This document shows, one piece after another, positions 17,392-26,448 of a stretch of 64,000 nt of DNA. Position numbers and translations under genes: made by a program. Under the pieces are notes generated by a model. It worked only from the letters and a program-made list of their open reading frames with translations, was not told where the DNA came from and searched no databases. The stretch comes from Actinokineospora diospyrosa (lineage in GTDB: Bacteria; Actinomycetota; Actinomycetes; Mycobacteriales; Pseudonocardiaceae): the NCBI RefSeq assembly GCF_024171925.1, contig NZ_JAMTCO010000007.1:62001-126000 (forward strand), given 5' to 3'. Position 1 is the first letter of the stretch, and every line of letters starts with the position of its first letter.

Positions 17392-17888
17392 GTCTCACTG
17401 TCGGCTCCATCAATGCCGTTGGCAATGGTCCTGGCCATCACTCTTACGTCGAACTGGCGGAAGACACCTTCGCGCTGCCCCTGCGTGAGCTGACGGGCAA
17501 GCCTGCCGACGCGGAAGTCCTCTTGCACAGGCGCGAGGTCGGGCAGGTTCGCCGCGATCTCCCTGATCGCCTTGACCTGGTCCGGATGGGTGCGCAGGAG
17601 ATCTACCTGCGACTCGATGTAGGCACGCAGCATGTCGACCCGGCCCGTAGTGCCTTGGAGTCGCTCGGTCATCTGCACGTCGGCAGCGCCAACAGCGGTG
17701 ATCAGGACGGCCAGCATCAGGTCGTTCTTGTCCTTGAAGTGGTAGGAGATCAGCCGGGTGCTGCTGAGGCCCGCGTGCTCGACGATCCGGGCGAACGAGG
17801 TCTTGGCGTACCCGAGCCGGGCGATCACCTCGGTCGCCGCCTCGGTGATCTGCTTGCGGCGCGCCGCCTCGGTTACTGTTACCTGCAC
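17343..17888 (-). CDS. TetR/AcrR family transcriptional regulator
   Basis: The 181-residue protein starts at a GTG (MQVTVTEAARRKQITEAATE). The HTH covers residues 8-55 (ARIVEHAGLSSTRLISYHFK, then DKNDLMLAV). It is divergent from the PLP decarboxylase-like gene at 17940 and convergent with the PfkB gene, overlapping its 3' end by 49 nt. A long imperfect inverted repeat spans its start codon, so autorepression and control of the divergent enzyme are likely. Ligand is unknown. Confidence 0.85.
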   Translation of the reverse strand: MQVTVTEAARRKQITEAATEVIARLGYAKTSFARIVEHAGLSSTRLISYHFKDKNDLMLAVLITAVGAADVQMTERLQGTTGRVDMLRAYIESQVDLLRTHPDQVKAIREIAANLPDLAPVQEDFRVGRLARQLTQGQREGVFRQFDVRVMARTIANGIDGADSETYGRELADLFIRSCVG

Positions 17889-17902
17889 GAGTAAAGAGTA
17901 AC
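17872..17902. promoter_or_regulatory. TetR operator candidate across the start codon
   Basis: GTTACTGTTAC (17872-17882) and GTAAAGAGTAAC (17891-17902) form a near-symmetric pair (shared GTTACT...TTAC core) centred on the TetR GTG start. Both arms are AT-rich against the local background. Confidence 0.5.
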
Positions 17903-17939
17903 ACGGTCAGGTAAATCGGGGTTCGGCGAAGATGAGCGC

Positions 17940-19160
17940 ATGGACCTGCCCGACGTCTCCCTGCCCGACCGCGGCGTACCCCGCGAGGACCTCTTCGCCG
18001 ACCTGCGCGCCCGCAAGACCGCCGACGCCGACTGGCGCGGGGGCCGCACGTGGAGCCTGATCTACCCGGCTGGCGCGGACGTCGACGCGGTCATCCAGGA
18101 GGCGAACGGCCTGTACCTGCACGAGAACGCGCTCAACCCGTTCCGCTTCCCGTCGCTGGCCGACATGGAGCGCGAGGTCGTGGCCATGACGGCCGGGCTG
18201 CTCAACGCCCCGGCAAGCGCGTCCGGCTCGATGACCTCCGGCGGCACCGAGTCGATCATGCAGGCGATCCGCGTGGCCCGCGACCGCGCCCGCGCCGAAC
18301 GCGGGATCACCTCACCGACCCTGGTGGTCCCCCGCTCCGCCCACCCGGCCTTCGCCAAGGGCGCCAAGTACTTCGGCCTGGAACTCGTCCAGATCCCCCT
18401 GGCCGCCGACCTGCGCGCCGACGTCACCGCCGCCGAGAACCTCATCGACGACCGCACCGCCCTCGTCGCGGGCTCAGCCCCCAACTACCCCCACGGCGTC
18501 GTCGACCCGATCCCCGAACTGGCCGCTCTAGCCGCCGCCCGCGACATCCCCTTCCACACCGACGCCTGCGTAGGCGGCTTCCTACTCCCCTTCATGGCCG
18601 AAGCCCCCGCCTTCGACTTCCGCATCCCCGGCGTCACCACCATGTCCGCCGACGTACACAAGTACGGCTACGCCACCAAAGGCGCATCAGTACTACTGCA
18701 CCGCAACGGCGACCACGTCCTCCAATACCAAGCCTTCTTGTACCAAGACTGGCCCGGCGGCCTCTACGGCTCCCTAGCCCTAGCCGGCGCCCGCCCCGCC
18801 GCCCCCATAGCTACCGCCTGGTCCGTAATGCGCTACCTAGGCACCGCCGGCTACACCCGCCTAGTAGACCGAATCCTCACCACAGCAACAAAGATCCGCA
18901 CCACCGCCACCGCCCTAGGCCTAACCGTCCTAGGCAACCCCATCGCCTCGGTAATCGCCTTCACCGCCCCCAACATCATGGCCATCGGCGACCAACTAGA
19001 CGACCAGGGCTGGCACCTGGACCGCCAAAACGACCCAGACGCCCTACACCTGATGGTCTCCCCAGAACACGACCGCGTGGTCGACCAGTTCCTAGCCGAC
19101 CTCCGCACCGCCATCGACAACGCGGGCGAGTCCAGGGGAGTCGAAGCCCGCTACAGCTAG
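17940..19160 (+). CDS. PLP-dependent decarboxylase / sphingosine-1-phosphate lyase-like enzyme
   Basis: The 406-residue fold-type I PLP enzyme has the GTESIMQAIRVARDRA segment (phosphate binding), HTDACVGGFLLPF (Asp pairing with the PLP nitrogen) and the Schiff-base lysine in SADVHKYGYATKG. All of these resemble group II decarboxylases and sphingosine-phosphate or tyrosine decarboxylase-like enzymes. The final third is written with unusually many CTA, TAC and CCC codons, a local shift in codon choice. It is divergent from the TetR gene 51 nt away. The substrate is not decidable; an amine-forming decarboxylase or C-C lyase is likely. Confidence 0.85.
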   Translation: MDLPDVSLPDRGVPREDLFADLRARKTADADWRGGRTWSLIYPAGADVDAVIQEANGLYLHENALNPFRFPSLADMEREVVAMTAGLLNAPASASGSMTSGGTESIMQAIRVARDRARAERGITSPTLVVPRSAHPAFAKGAKYFGLELVQIPLAADLRADVTAAENLIDDRTALVAGSAPNYPHGVVDPIPELAALAAARDIPFHTDACVGGFLLPFMAEAPAFDFRIPGVTTMSADVHKYGYATKGASVLLHRNGDHVLQYQAFLYQDWPGGLYGSLALAGARPAAPIATAWSVMRYLGTAGYTRLVDRILTTATKIRTTATALGLTVLGNPIASVIAFTAPNIMAIGDQLDDQGWHLDRQNDPDALHLMVSPEHDRVVDQFLADLRTAIDNAGESRGVEARYS

Positions 19161-19235
19161 CCCAAGCGTCGAGGAGTTGGCCGATTTGTTGTGGTGGACT
19201 GCCAAGCGCGCTGCGAGTGGCTTCCGTGCAGTTAG

Positions 19236-19264
19236 ACCCACCGGCGGCGCGACCGCCGGTGGGT
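19236..19264. terminator. Bidirectional terminator
   Basis: ACCCACCGGCGG-cgcga-CCGCCGGTGGGT, a perfect 12-bp stem, sits between two convergent genes. Confidence 0.8.
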
Positions 19265-19273
19265 TCGCCGCAG

Positions 19274-21409
19274 CTAGTTGACGCGCTCGAGTTCTCGGTT
19301 TTCTTCGGGGGTTTCGATCTCGGAGAGGCCTGCGCGTTCTTGGAGGCGGCGCAGTGGGGCGGGGGCCCACCAGGCGGCGTCGCCGAGGAGGCGGAGGGTG
19401 GCGGGGACTAGGAGCATGCGGACGATGGTGGCGTCGAGGATCAGGGCGACGATCATGCCCAGGCCGATGAAGCGCATGCTCTGCAGGGAGGACATGCCGA
19501 AGGCGCCGGTCACCACGCCCAGCAGCAGGGCGGCGGCGGTGATCATGCGGCCGGTGCGGAGCAGGCCCGACTTGATCGCCTCCTGGGTGGACAGGCCGGA
19601 GTGGCGGGCCTCGACCATGCGCGACAGCAGGAACGTCTCGTAGTCGGTGGAGAGGCCGAAGACGACGGCGCCGATGAGGACCATCATCCCGGCCTGGGCG
19701 GGTTGCGGCGTCACGTCCAGCAGCCCCGCGCCGTGGCCTTCCTGGAACACGAAGACCAGCACGCCGAAGGTCGCCGACAGGCTCAGGGCGCTCATGACCA
19801 CGGCCTTCACCGGCAGCAGCACCGACCCGAACGCCAGGAACATCAGCACCAGCGTCGCCAGCACCAGGATCCCGACCATCCACGGCACCCGGTCGACGAT
19901 CCCCGTCACCGAGTCCGCGACCAGCGCCGGGAACCCGCCGACCATCACCCGCGCCGACGACGGCAACGCGCGCAAGCCGTCGATCGCGGCTCGGGCCTCC
20001 GGGGACGACGATTCGTCCTTCAGCGGCGCGGTCAGCAGCACCACGTTCCCGCCCGCACCGCTCGGCGCCACGTCCGCGACCCCCGGCACCTGCTTGGCCG
20101 CCGCCACGAACGAACCGACCGCGGCCTGGTCCGGCGTGCTCGGGAAGCGCAGCACGATCTTGACGGTGTCGTTGCCCGCCGCCGGGAAGTTGTTGGCGAT
20201 CGCCTCGGCGGTGGCCCGGTGCGGATCTCCCGGCGGCAGTTGGCGTTCGTCCGCGCCACCGAAGCGCGCACCGCCGAACGGAAGCGCCAGCAAGACCAGC
20301 ACGGCGACGATCGGGGCGACGAACAGCACGGGGCGGCGCATGACGGCGTCGGCGACCTTGCCCAAGAGGCGGGGTTCGCTGCTGGTCTTACGGCGCCAAG
20401 GTAGGGACAGCTTGTCTACGCGGTGACCGAGGATGCCCAGCAGCGCGGGCAAGAGGGTGAGCGACACGATCGCGGCGATGGCGACGGCAGACATACCGCC
20501 GTATGCCATGGACTTGAGGAAGTCCATGGGGAAGACCAAGAGTCCGGCGAGTGCGATCACCAGCAGGGTCGCCGAGAACGCCACCGTGCGACCGGCAGTG
20601 GCAACCGTGCGGCGGACAGCCGCAGCTGGCGATAGTCCTGCCGCGAGCTCTTCGCGGAAGCGGCCAACGGTGAACAAGCCGTAGTCGATAGCCATACCGA
20701 GGCCGAGCAGGGTGGCCACGTTCACCGCGAAGGTGTTGACCTCAAGACCCAGGCTCAACAACCGCAGCACACCTAAAGACCCGAAGATCGCCAGACCGCC
20801 CACCAGCACCGGCAGGGCCGCCGCGACCAGGCTGCCGAAGATGAGCACCAGCAGGATCAGCGTCACCGGCAGCGAGATCGCCTCGGCAACCGCCAGGTCG
20901 GCGTTGGACCGCTCGGTCATCGCCTGCTCGGTCGGCACCTTCCCGCCGACCTGGGTGTCGATCCCCGGCACCGGCAGCGCGTCCTTGATCACCGCGAACG
21001 CGTCCTGGCGGGCGTCGAACGTGTCACCGGCGAGGGTGATCGTCGCCATCGCGAGCTTCTTGTCCGGGCTGGCCAGCGCGGGCTGCTGTGCCGACCAGTA
21101 GTCGACCCGCGCCGCGACGGCCGAGCTGGGCAGGGCGTCCAGGGCCGAGGTGACCCGAGCGGCGACCGCCGGGTCGTCCACGTCCGGGGCGCCGTAGAGG
21201 ACCACGACGTCGGCGGGCTTCTGCCCGAGTTCGTCCTGGATGATCCGGTTGACCTGCGACGACTCGCTGGCCGGGTCCTCGTAGCCGCCCTGGGTCAGCT
21301 CGTCGAACACGCCGAGCCCCCACAGGCCGCCACCGAGTGTGACGACCAGGGTGGCCACCAGCACCAGCCACCGCCTACGGTGGATCACCGATCCCCATGA
21401 TGCGAACAT
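19274..21409 (-). CDS. MMPL family RND-type membrane transporter
   Basis: The 711-residue protein has a first TM (RWLVLVATLVVTLGGGLWGL), an extracellular loop, five TMs (residues 150-330), a second large loop, and a final group of five TMs (residues 510-690). This is the two-fold MMPL arrangement. The functional Asp-Tyr pairs used in proton relay appear as GMAIDYGLF (TM4) and GLSTDYETFLLSRM (TM10). Family members export lipids or drugs at the cell membrane. The ATG at 21409 has GGAGGA 8 nt upstream. It is divergent from a WHG-domain TetR gene, which probably represses it. Cargo is unknown. Confidence 0.92.
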   Translation of the reverse strand: MFASWGSVIHRRRWLVLVATLVVTLGGGLWGLGVFDELTQGGYEDPASESSQVNRIIQDELGQKPADVVVLYGAPDVDDPAVAARVTSALDALPSSAVAARVDYWSAQQPALASPDKKLAMATITLAGDTFDARQDAFAVIKDALPVPGIDTQVGGKVPTEQAMTERSNADLAVAEAISLPVTLILLVLIFGSLVAAALPVLVGGLAIFGSLGVLRLLSLGLEVNTFAVNVATLLGLGMAIDYGLFTVGRFREELAAGLSPAAAVRRTVATAGRTVAFSATLLVIALAGLLVFPMDFLKSMAYGGMSAVAIAAIVSLTLLPALLGILGHRVDKLSLPWRRKTSSEPRLLGKVADAVMRRPVLFVAPIVAVLVLLALPFGGARFGGADERQLPPGDPHRATAEAIANNFPAAGNDTVKIVLRFPSTPDQAAVGSFVAAAKQVPGVADVAPSGAGGNVVLLTAPLKDESSSPEARAAIDGLRALPSSARVMVGGFPALVADSVTGIVDRVPWMVGILVLATLVLMFLAFGSVLLPVKAVVMSALSLSATFGVLVFVFQEGHGAGLLDVTPQPAQAGMMVLIGAVVFGLSTDYETFLLSRMVEARHSGLSTQEAIKSGLLRTGRMITAAALLLGVVTGAFGMSSLQSMRFIGLGMIVALILDATIVRMLLVPATLRLLGDAAWWAPAPLRRLQERAGLSEIETPEENRELERVN

Positions 21410-21534
21410 TGAGCGATTCCTCCCGGGACGCCGCAGTGCACACGCGGCCACCGGCGGGCCGGTAAACACCGTTCACTCGTTGGGGTCACACTACGGTGGA
21501 GTTAACGGCGTTCACAAGAGCACGGGGTGACCAC

Positions 21535-22266
21535 ATGACGCAGGCCACACGCCGCGAACGGGACCGGGCGGGCACCGACCGGGAGATCCGCCAGCAGGCA
21601 CGGGCCCTGCTGGTCAACGACGGTCCGGCCGCGGTCACCCTGCGCGCCATCGCCAGGGAGCTGGGCATCACCGCGCCCGCGCTCTACCGCTACTACGACT
21701 CCCGCGAGGACCTGATCGAGCACCTGCGCGCCGACGTGTGCGACGACCTGACCGTCGAACTGGGCAACGACCTGGTGGAGATCGCCGAGACCGACCACGT
21801 CGGGCAGGTGCTGGCCATCTGCCGGGGCTTCCGCGGCTGGGCGTTGGCGCACCCGCAGGAGTTCGCCCTGGTGTTCGCCTCCCCGGCGGCGGCGGGCGTG
21901 CACTGCCCGGTCACCACACCGGGGACCGCGAAGGACTCGTTCGGGCGGATCTTCCTCACCGTCGCGGGTCGGGTGCTGGCCAACGGACTGCCCATCACCC
22001 GACCCGGCGTCGAGGTCCCCGACGCCCTCGTGCCCGACCTGACCACCTTCCGCGACGAACTGCTGCGCACCATCGCCGAGTCCGGCGTCGACCTGCACCC
22101 GGACCAGCTCGGGGTGGACACCGCCTACGTGATGCTGCAGTTCTGGGTGCGCCTCTATGGCCAGGTAGCGCTAGAGGTGTTCGGCCAGTTCCCGTTCCCG
22201 GTCACGGACCCGACACCGCTGTTCGAGTCCATGCTGGCCGACCTCATCTCCGACGTCGGGCTCTAG
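21535..22266 (+). CDS. TetR family regulator with WHG-type C-terminal domain
   Basis: The 243-residue protein has its HTH at residues 14-60 (REIRQQARALLVNDG, then AIARELGITAPALYRYYDSR). The C-terminal domain contains WALAHPQEFALVFASP and the aromatic segment near LQFWVRLYGQVALEVFGQFP that defines the TetR_C WHG family. It is divergent from the MMPL transporter across 125 nt. GTTCAC motifs in that gap (ACCGTTCAC at 21466-21480 region and GCGTTCAC near 21510) may be operator half-sites. The start at 21535 gives the usual charged lead; an in-frame alternative at 21496 lies within the promoter. Confidence 0.87.
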   Translation: MTQATRRERDRAGTDREIRQQARALLVNDGPAAVTLRAIARELGITAPALYRYYDSREDLIEHLRADVCDDLTVELGNDLVEIAETDHVGQVLAICRGFRGWALAHPQEFALVFASPAAAGVHCPVTTPGTAKDSFGRIFLTVAGRVLANGLPITRPGVEVPDALVPDLTTFRDELLRTIAESGVDLHPDQLGVDTAYVMLQFWVRLYGQVALEVFGQFPFPVTDPTPLFESMLADLISDVGL

Positions 22267-22275
22267 ACGACCGCT

Positions 22276-25077
22276 CTAGACGACGATGTTCACCAGCCGC
22301 CCCGGCACCACGATGAACTTCTTGGGCGTGGCACCGCCAACAGCGGCGGCCACCTTCTCGTCCGCCAGCGCTGCCGCCTTCACCTCGTCCTGCGACGCGT
22401 CCGCCGCAACCGTCACCCGACCGCGGACCTTGCCGTTGACCTGGACCGGGTACTCGACCGTGTCCTCGACCAGGTAGCGCTCGACCGCGACCGGGAACGG
22501 CCCGTGCGCCAGCGACTCGACGCCGCCCAGCTTCTCCCACAGCTCCTCGGCGATGTGCGGGCACAGCGGCGCCAGCATCTGCACCAGCGGAACCGCCACC
22601 GACCGCGGCGCGCCGTCGGGGAAGGTCTTGGTGATGTGGTTGTTCAGCTCGATCAGCTTCGCGCCCGCGGTGTTGTAGCGCAGGTTCGCGTAGTCCTCGT
22701 GCACCCCGGCGATCGCCTTGTGCAGCGCGCGCAGCGTGGTCTCGTCCGGCTCGACCTCGGTGACCCGCAGCGCGCCGGTCTCCTCGTCGACCAGGTTGCG
22801 CCACACCCGCTGCAGGAACCGCTGCGCGCCGACGACGTCCTTGGTCGCCCACGGCCGCGAGACGTCCATCGGCCCCATCGACATCTCGTACATCCGGAAG
22901 GTGTCGGCGCCGTAGGTCTCGCACATCTGGTCCGGGGTGACCACGTTGCGCAGGCTCTTACCCATCTTCCCGTACTCCTGGCGCACCTCCTTGCCGTCGT
23001 AGAAGAACTTGCCGTCCTTCTCGACGACCTCGGACGCGTCGACGTACACGCCGCGCTCGTCGGTGTAGGCGAAGGCCTGGATGAAGCCCTGGTTGAACAG
23101 CCGCCGGTACGGCTCCTCGCCGGTGACCTCGCCCAAGTCGAACAGCACCTTCTGCCAGAACCGGGCGTACAGCAGGTGCAGCACCGCGTGCTCGACGCCA
23201 CCGATGTACAGGTCGACGCCGCCGGGGTCGCCGGGGGAGCGCGGGCCCAGCCAGTAGCGCTCGTTCTCCGGCTCGACGAACCGGGCGCCGTCGGTCGGGT
23301 CGACGTAGCGCAGCTGGTACCAGCACGACCCCGCCCAGTTGGGCATGGTGTTGGTGTCGCGGCGGTAGGTCTTGGGGCCGTCACCCAGGTCCAGCTCGAC
23401 CTCGACCCACTCGGTCGCCCGCGACAGCGGCGGGGACGGCACGGTGTCGGCGTCCTCGGGGTCGAAGGTCTTCGGCGAGTAGTCGTCGACCTCGGGCAGC
23501 TCCACCGGCAGCATGCTCTCCGGCAGCGCGATCGCGGTGCCGTCGGCGTCGTAGACCACCGGGAACGGCTCGCCCCAGTAGCGCTGGCGGGAGAACAGCC
23601 AGTCGCGCAGCTTGTACTGGATGGTGCCGTGGCCGTGGCCCTGCTCCTGCAGCCAGTCGATGATCCGGGCCTTGGCCTCGGTGATGCCCAGCCCGTCCAG
23701 GAACCCGGAGTTGATCGCGGGCCCCTCACCGGTGAACGCCTCGCCGTCGAACCCGGCGGTCGGCTGCACGGTGCGCACGACCGGCAGGCCGAACGCGGTG
23801 GCGAAGTCCCAGTCGCGCTGGTCCTGACCGGGCACGGCCATGATCGCGCCGGTCCCGTAGCCCATCAGCACGTAGTCGGCGATGAACACCGGGATCTGGG
23901 CGCCGGTGGCCGGGTTGGTCGCGTACGCGCCGGTGAAGACGCCGGTCTTCTCCTTGTTCTCCTGGCGGTCCAGGTCGGACTTCAACGACGCCGCGCGCCG
24001 GTACGCCGCGATCGCCGCGCCCGGGTCGGCCGCGCCGCCGGTCCACCGGCTGTCCACATCGGACGGCCACGCCGCGGCGGCGATCACGTCGACCAGCGGG
24101 TGCTCGGGCGCCAGCACGACGTAGGTGGCGCCGAACAGGGTGTCCGGCCGGGTGGTGAAGACCTCGACCTGCTGCGCGCCGACGCCGAAGCGCACCCGGG
24201 CGCCGTTCGAGCGGCCGATCCAGTTGCGCTGCATGGCCTTGACCTTGTCCGGCCAGTCCAGCCGGTCCAGGTCGTCGATCAGCCGGTCGGCGTAGGCGGT
24301 GATCCGCATCATCCACTGGCGCAGGTTGCGCCGGAACACCGGGAAGTTGCCGCGCTCGCTGCGCCCGTCCGCGGTGACCTCCTCGTTGGAGATCACCGTG
24401 CCCAGGCCGGGCACCCAGTTCACCGGCGCGTCGGACAGGTACACCAGCCGGTGCTCGTTCAGCACGCCCTGCCGCTCGGCGTGCGACAGCTCGGCCCACG
24501 CGCGGCCGTCCGGGGTCGCCCGCTCACCCGAGTCGAACTGGGCGACCAGCTCGTCGATGGGCCGCGCCTTGCCCGCGTCGGCGTCGTACCAGGAGTTGAA
24601 GATGCGCAGGAAGATCCACTGCGTCCACCGGTAGTACTCCGGGTCGATGGTGGAGATCCGGCGCCGCTCGTCGTGCCCCAGGCCCAGGCGGCGGATCTGC
24701 CGGATGTAGTTGCCGATGTTCTCCTCGGTCGTCTTGCGCGGGTGCTGACCGGTGGAGACCGCGTACTGCTCGGCGGGCAGGCCGAAGGCGTCGAAGCCCA
24801 TCGTGTGCAGGACGTTGCGGCCGTTCATCCGGTGGTAGCGCGCGAAGACGTCGGTGCCGATGAAGCCCAGCGGGTGCCCGACGTGCAGGCCCGCGCCGGA
24901 GGGGTACGGGAACATGTCCTGCACGAACAGCTTGTCCTCGGGCACCGGGCCCGCCAGCGGCCCGACCGGGTTGGGCGCGTGGTAGGTGCCGTGCTGCTCC
25001 CAGTGGTCCTGCCAGCGCCGCTCGATCCGGCCTGCCAGCGCCGCGCTGTACCGGTGGCTCGGCTGCTCGTCAGTCAT
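22276..25077 (-). CDS. leuS: Leucyl-tRNA synthetase
   Basis: The 933-residue class Ia synthetase charges tRNA-Leu with leucine. The HIGH motif appears as HVGH at residues 65-68 ([12 protein letters not shown]) and the KMSKS loop as KMGKS near residue 704, a variant known from actinobacterial LeuRS. The editing CP1 domain ([20 protein letters not shown]) is present at about residues 310-470, and the C-terminal anticodon-binding and tRNA-binding domains are complete. It is transcribed with a leader encoding a Leu-rich peptide and an intrinsic terminator, so expression probably rises when leucyl-tRNA is low. Its 3' end is 9 nt from the convergent TetR gene. Confidence 0.98.
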   Translation of the reverse strand: MTDEQPSHRYSAALAGRIERRWQDHWEQHGTYHAPNPVGPLAGPVPEDKLFVQDMFPYPSGAGLHVGHPLGFIGTDVFARYHRMNGRNVLHTMGFDAFGLPAEQYAVSTGQHPRKTTEENIGNYIRQIRRLGLGHDERRRISTIDPEYYRWTQWIFLRIFNSWYDADAGKARPIDELVAQFDSGERATPDGRAWAELSHAERQGVLNEHRLVYLSDAPVNWVPGLGTVISNEEVTADGRSERGNFPVFRRNLRQWMMRITAYADRLIDDLDRLDWPDKVKAMQRNWIGRSNGARVRFGVGAQQVEVFTTRPDTLFGATYVVLAPEHPLVDVIAAAAWPSDVDSRWTGGAADPGAAIAAYRRAASLKSDLDRQENKEKTGVFTGAYATNPATGAQIPVFIADYVLMGYGTGAIMAVPGQDQRDWDFATAFGLPVVRTVQPTAGFDGEAFTGEGPAINSGFLDGLGITEAKARIIDWLQEQGHGHGTIQYKLRDWLFSRQRYWGEPFPVVYDADGTAIALPESMLPVELPEVDDYSPKTFDPEDADTVPSPPLSRATEWVEVELDLGDGPKTYRRDTNTMPNWAGSCWYQLRYVDPTDGARFVEPENERYWLGPRSPGDPGGVDLYIGGVEHAVLHLLYARFWQKVLFDLGEVTGEEPYRRLFNQGFIQAFAYTDERGVYVDASEVVEKDGKFFYDGKEVRQEYGKMGKSLRNVVTPDQMCETYGADTFRMYEMSMGPMDVSRPWATKDVVGAQRFLQRVWRNLVDEETGALRVTEVEPDETTLRALHKAIAGVHEDYANLRYNTAGAKLIELNNHITKTFPDGAPRSVAVPLVQMLAPLCPHIAEELWEKLGGVESLAHGPFPVAVERYLVEDTVEYPVQVNGKVRGRVTVAADASQDEVKAAALADEKVAAAVGGATPKKFIVVPGRLVNIVV

Positions 25078-25125
25078 GGTGGAAACGTCCCTCTCGCGCT
25101 CTAGTCCCGGTCCTGCCCCACGAAA

Positions 25126-25161
25126 GCGAAAACCCCCCAGGCCCGATGGGCATGGAGGGTT
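25126..25161 (-). terminator. Attenuator terminator in the leuS leader
   Basis: AACCCTCC (25161-25154) pairs with GGGGGGTT (25138-25131). An inner GCCC-atc-GGGC hairpin (25151-25141) lies between the arms. TTTT follows directly, with further U-rich sequence. It lies between the leader peptide and leuS, so it must be bypassed for leuS expression. Confidence 0.8.
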
Positions 25162-25222
25162 GCCGCGCTCACCAACCGTGTGGTCAGCGCGGCTGACTAA
25201 GGAGCAGGCGGGCCGTGCTCAT
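25162..25222 (-). promoter_or_regulatory. leuS attenuation leader (hairpin and competing pairing)
   Basis: The leader RNA contains GCCGCGCT (25193-25186) pairing perfectly with AGCGCGGC (25169-25162). It also contains GGTTG (25177-25173), which can pair with CAACC (25162-25158) and so occupy the 5' arm of the terminator. The first hairpin starts just behind the Leu codons. Stalling on them would disturb it and free GGTTG for antitermination. Normal translation to the stop would allow termination. The pairings are read from sequence; the mechanism is inferred by analogy with classical amino-acid attenuators. Confidence 0.65.
25184..25222 (-). CDS. leuS leader peptide with three consecutive Leu codons
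   Basis: The 12-residue [15 protein letters not shown] has Leu codons CTG, CTC and CTT in a row at positions 6-8. A -10 element TAAACT ends 6 nt before its ATG, so the leuS transcript probably begins at this start codon (leaderless). The stop lies within the leader hairpin. Three adjacent codons for the amino acid handled by the downstream synthetase are the hallmark of a ribosome-stalling sensor. Confidence 0.75.
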   Translation of the reverse strand: MSTARLLLSQPR

Positions 25223-25228
25223 AGCACG

Positions 25229-25234
25229 AGTTTA
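25229..25234 (-). promoter_or_regulatory. leuS promoter -10 element
   Basis: TAAACT on the minus strand with a 6-nt gap to the leader-peptide ATG at 25222. No convincing -35 hexamer was identified. Confidence 0.55.
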
Positions 25235-25266
25235 CCCCACCCGGTCCACGTCATTTCGCCGACGGG

Positions 25267-26382
25267 CTAGAGCCGGACCCCGAGTGCAACCACCTGGGTG
25301 ACCTGGGTTGCGCTGAAGTTGTCATCGCTGACCAGCAGCAACGACCGCTCGCCGGTGCGCAGCCGCGGCCCCCAGGCGATCCCCTCGATGTTGTCCACAG
25401 TAGACAGCCCGAGGTCGGCGAGGTCGACCAGCAGCCGCTTGCGCACCGGCCGCACCCCGGTCGGGTCGGCCAGGTCCCGGTTCGCCACGTTGGTCGCGCC
25501 CGTCGTGTCGACCTCGTAGACGCGCACCTTGTTGCCGACGCCGGTCACGAACGCGCGCTCCACGACCAGGAACCGGGTCGGGTCCAGCGGGTCGACGGCC
25601 AGGATCGAGCTGACGCCGTTGGCGGCGAAACCGGTGGCCGGGGTCGGCTTGGCGAACACCGGCTCCTCCGGGTACGCGTACTGCGCGAGCTGGTGACCGG
25701 TCCGGGTCTGCACCGCGATCCGGGTCAGCGCGCCGTGCTCGGGCGTGGCGTCCGGGCCGTCCTGCAGCAACGGCCCCTCGACCGCGGCGACGACCAGGCT
25801 GCCCGCGGCGGCGTAGGTCAGGCCCTCCAGGACCAGGTTCTGCCGCGGCCCCCGGTCAGCGGTGATCTTCAGGTTCGCGGGCAGCGGCAGCTCGCGGGCG
25901 AACCTGCCGTCGCGCTCGGCGGTGCGGATCGACGGGTCGATGAGCAGGTTCGGGCGGCGGTCGCCCTCCTGGCTCCAGGTGTAGTCCCCGGTCCACGGGT
26001 CGACCCGGATGTCCTCGGGGTCGACGGTGGTGCCGTCCCCGGTCGACAGCGGCGGGTAGGTCTTGCCGTCGGGCCGCAGCAACGGGCTGGTGCCGGTGAA
26101 CTCGACGGGCCCGACGCCGGTGGCGGTGACGTCGATGCGTGCGGTGTAGAACCGGGCGGGCTGGCGGTCCGAGCGGTCGTCGCTGATCAGGACGTACCCG
26201 CCGGTGCGCGGATCGCGGTCGATGCCGGAGAGGCCACCGACCGTGGTGCCCTGGAAGACCAGCGCGTTGGGCACGATCCGCTCACCGATCAGGCGGACCT
26301 TCTGCGGGTGGGCTTGCGCGGGCACGGCGAGCACGGCTGCCGCGACGGCGGCGGCGCAGAGAGCAGCTGAGGCGCGAGACAT
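25267..26382 (-). CDS. Secreted esterase-like phytase-family protein
   Basis: The 371-residue protein has a signal peptide (MSRASAALCAAAVAAAVLAV, cleavage near AQA-HP, residue 26). The body is a predicted beta-propeller with repeated blades such as GGLSGIDRDPRTGGYVLISD, FAANGVSSILAVDPLDPTRF and TVDNIEGIAWGPRL. This is the pattern of the esterase-like activity of phytase domain (PF13449). Such proteins are exported; real substrates are rarely known. The start at 26382 places the signal peptide first. It is divergent from the SdpI gene and lies 45 nt upstream of the leuS promoter on the same strand. It also contains one perfect DnaA-box sequence (25391-25399), probably by chance. Confidence 0.85.
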   Translation of the reverse strand: MSRASAALCAAAVAAAVLAVPAQAHPQKVRLIGERIVPNALVFQGTTVGGLSGIDRDPRTGGYVLISDDRSDRQPARFYTARIDVTATGVGPVEFTGTSPLLRPDGKTYPPLSTGDGTTVDPEDIRVDPWTGDYTWSQEGDRRPNLLIDPSIRTAERDGRFARELPLPANLKITADRGPRQNLVLEGLTYAAAGSLVVAAVEGPLLQDGPDATPEHGALTRIAVQTRTGHQLAQYAYPEEPVFAKPTPATGFAANGVSSILAVDPLDPTRFLVVERAFVTGVGNKVRVYEVDTTGATNVANRDLADPTGVRPVRKRLLVDLADLGLSTVDNIEGIAWGPRLRTGERSLLLVSDDNFSATQVTQVVALGVRL

Positions 26383-26436
26383 GACGAGTAGCACACCGCA
26401 CCAGGGTGTCCGCCGTGTGGCGTTTCGACGACCTCT

Positions 26437-26442
26437 TACCAT
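26437..26442 (+). promoter_or_regulatory. -10 element of leaderless SdpI gene
   Basis: TACCAT with a 6-nt gap to the GTG at 26449. Confidence 0.5.
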
Positions 26443-26448
26443 CTGGAC

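Noticed and set aside
25391-25399. A perfect DnaA box inside the phytase-like gene
   Set aside because: It is a single site without neighbours and far from the origin. Such 9-mers can occur by chance in 64 kb.
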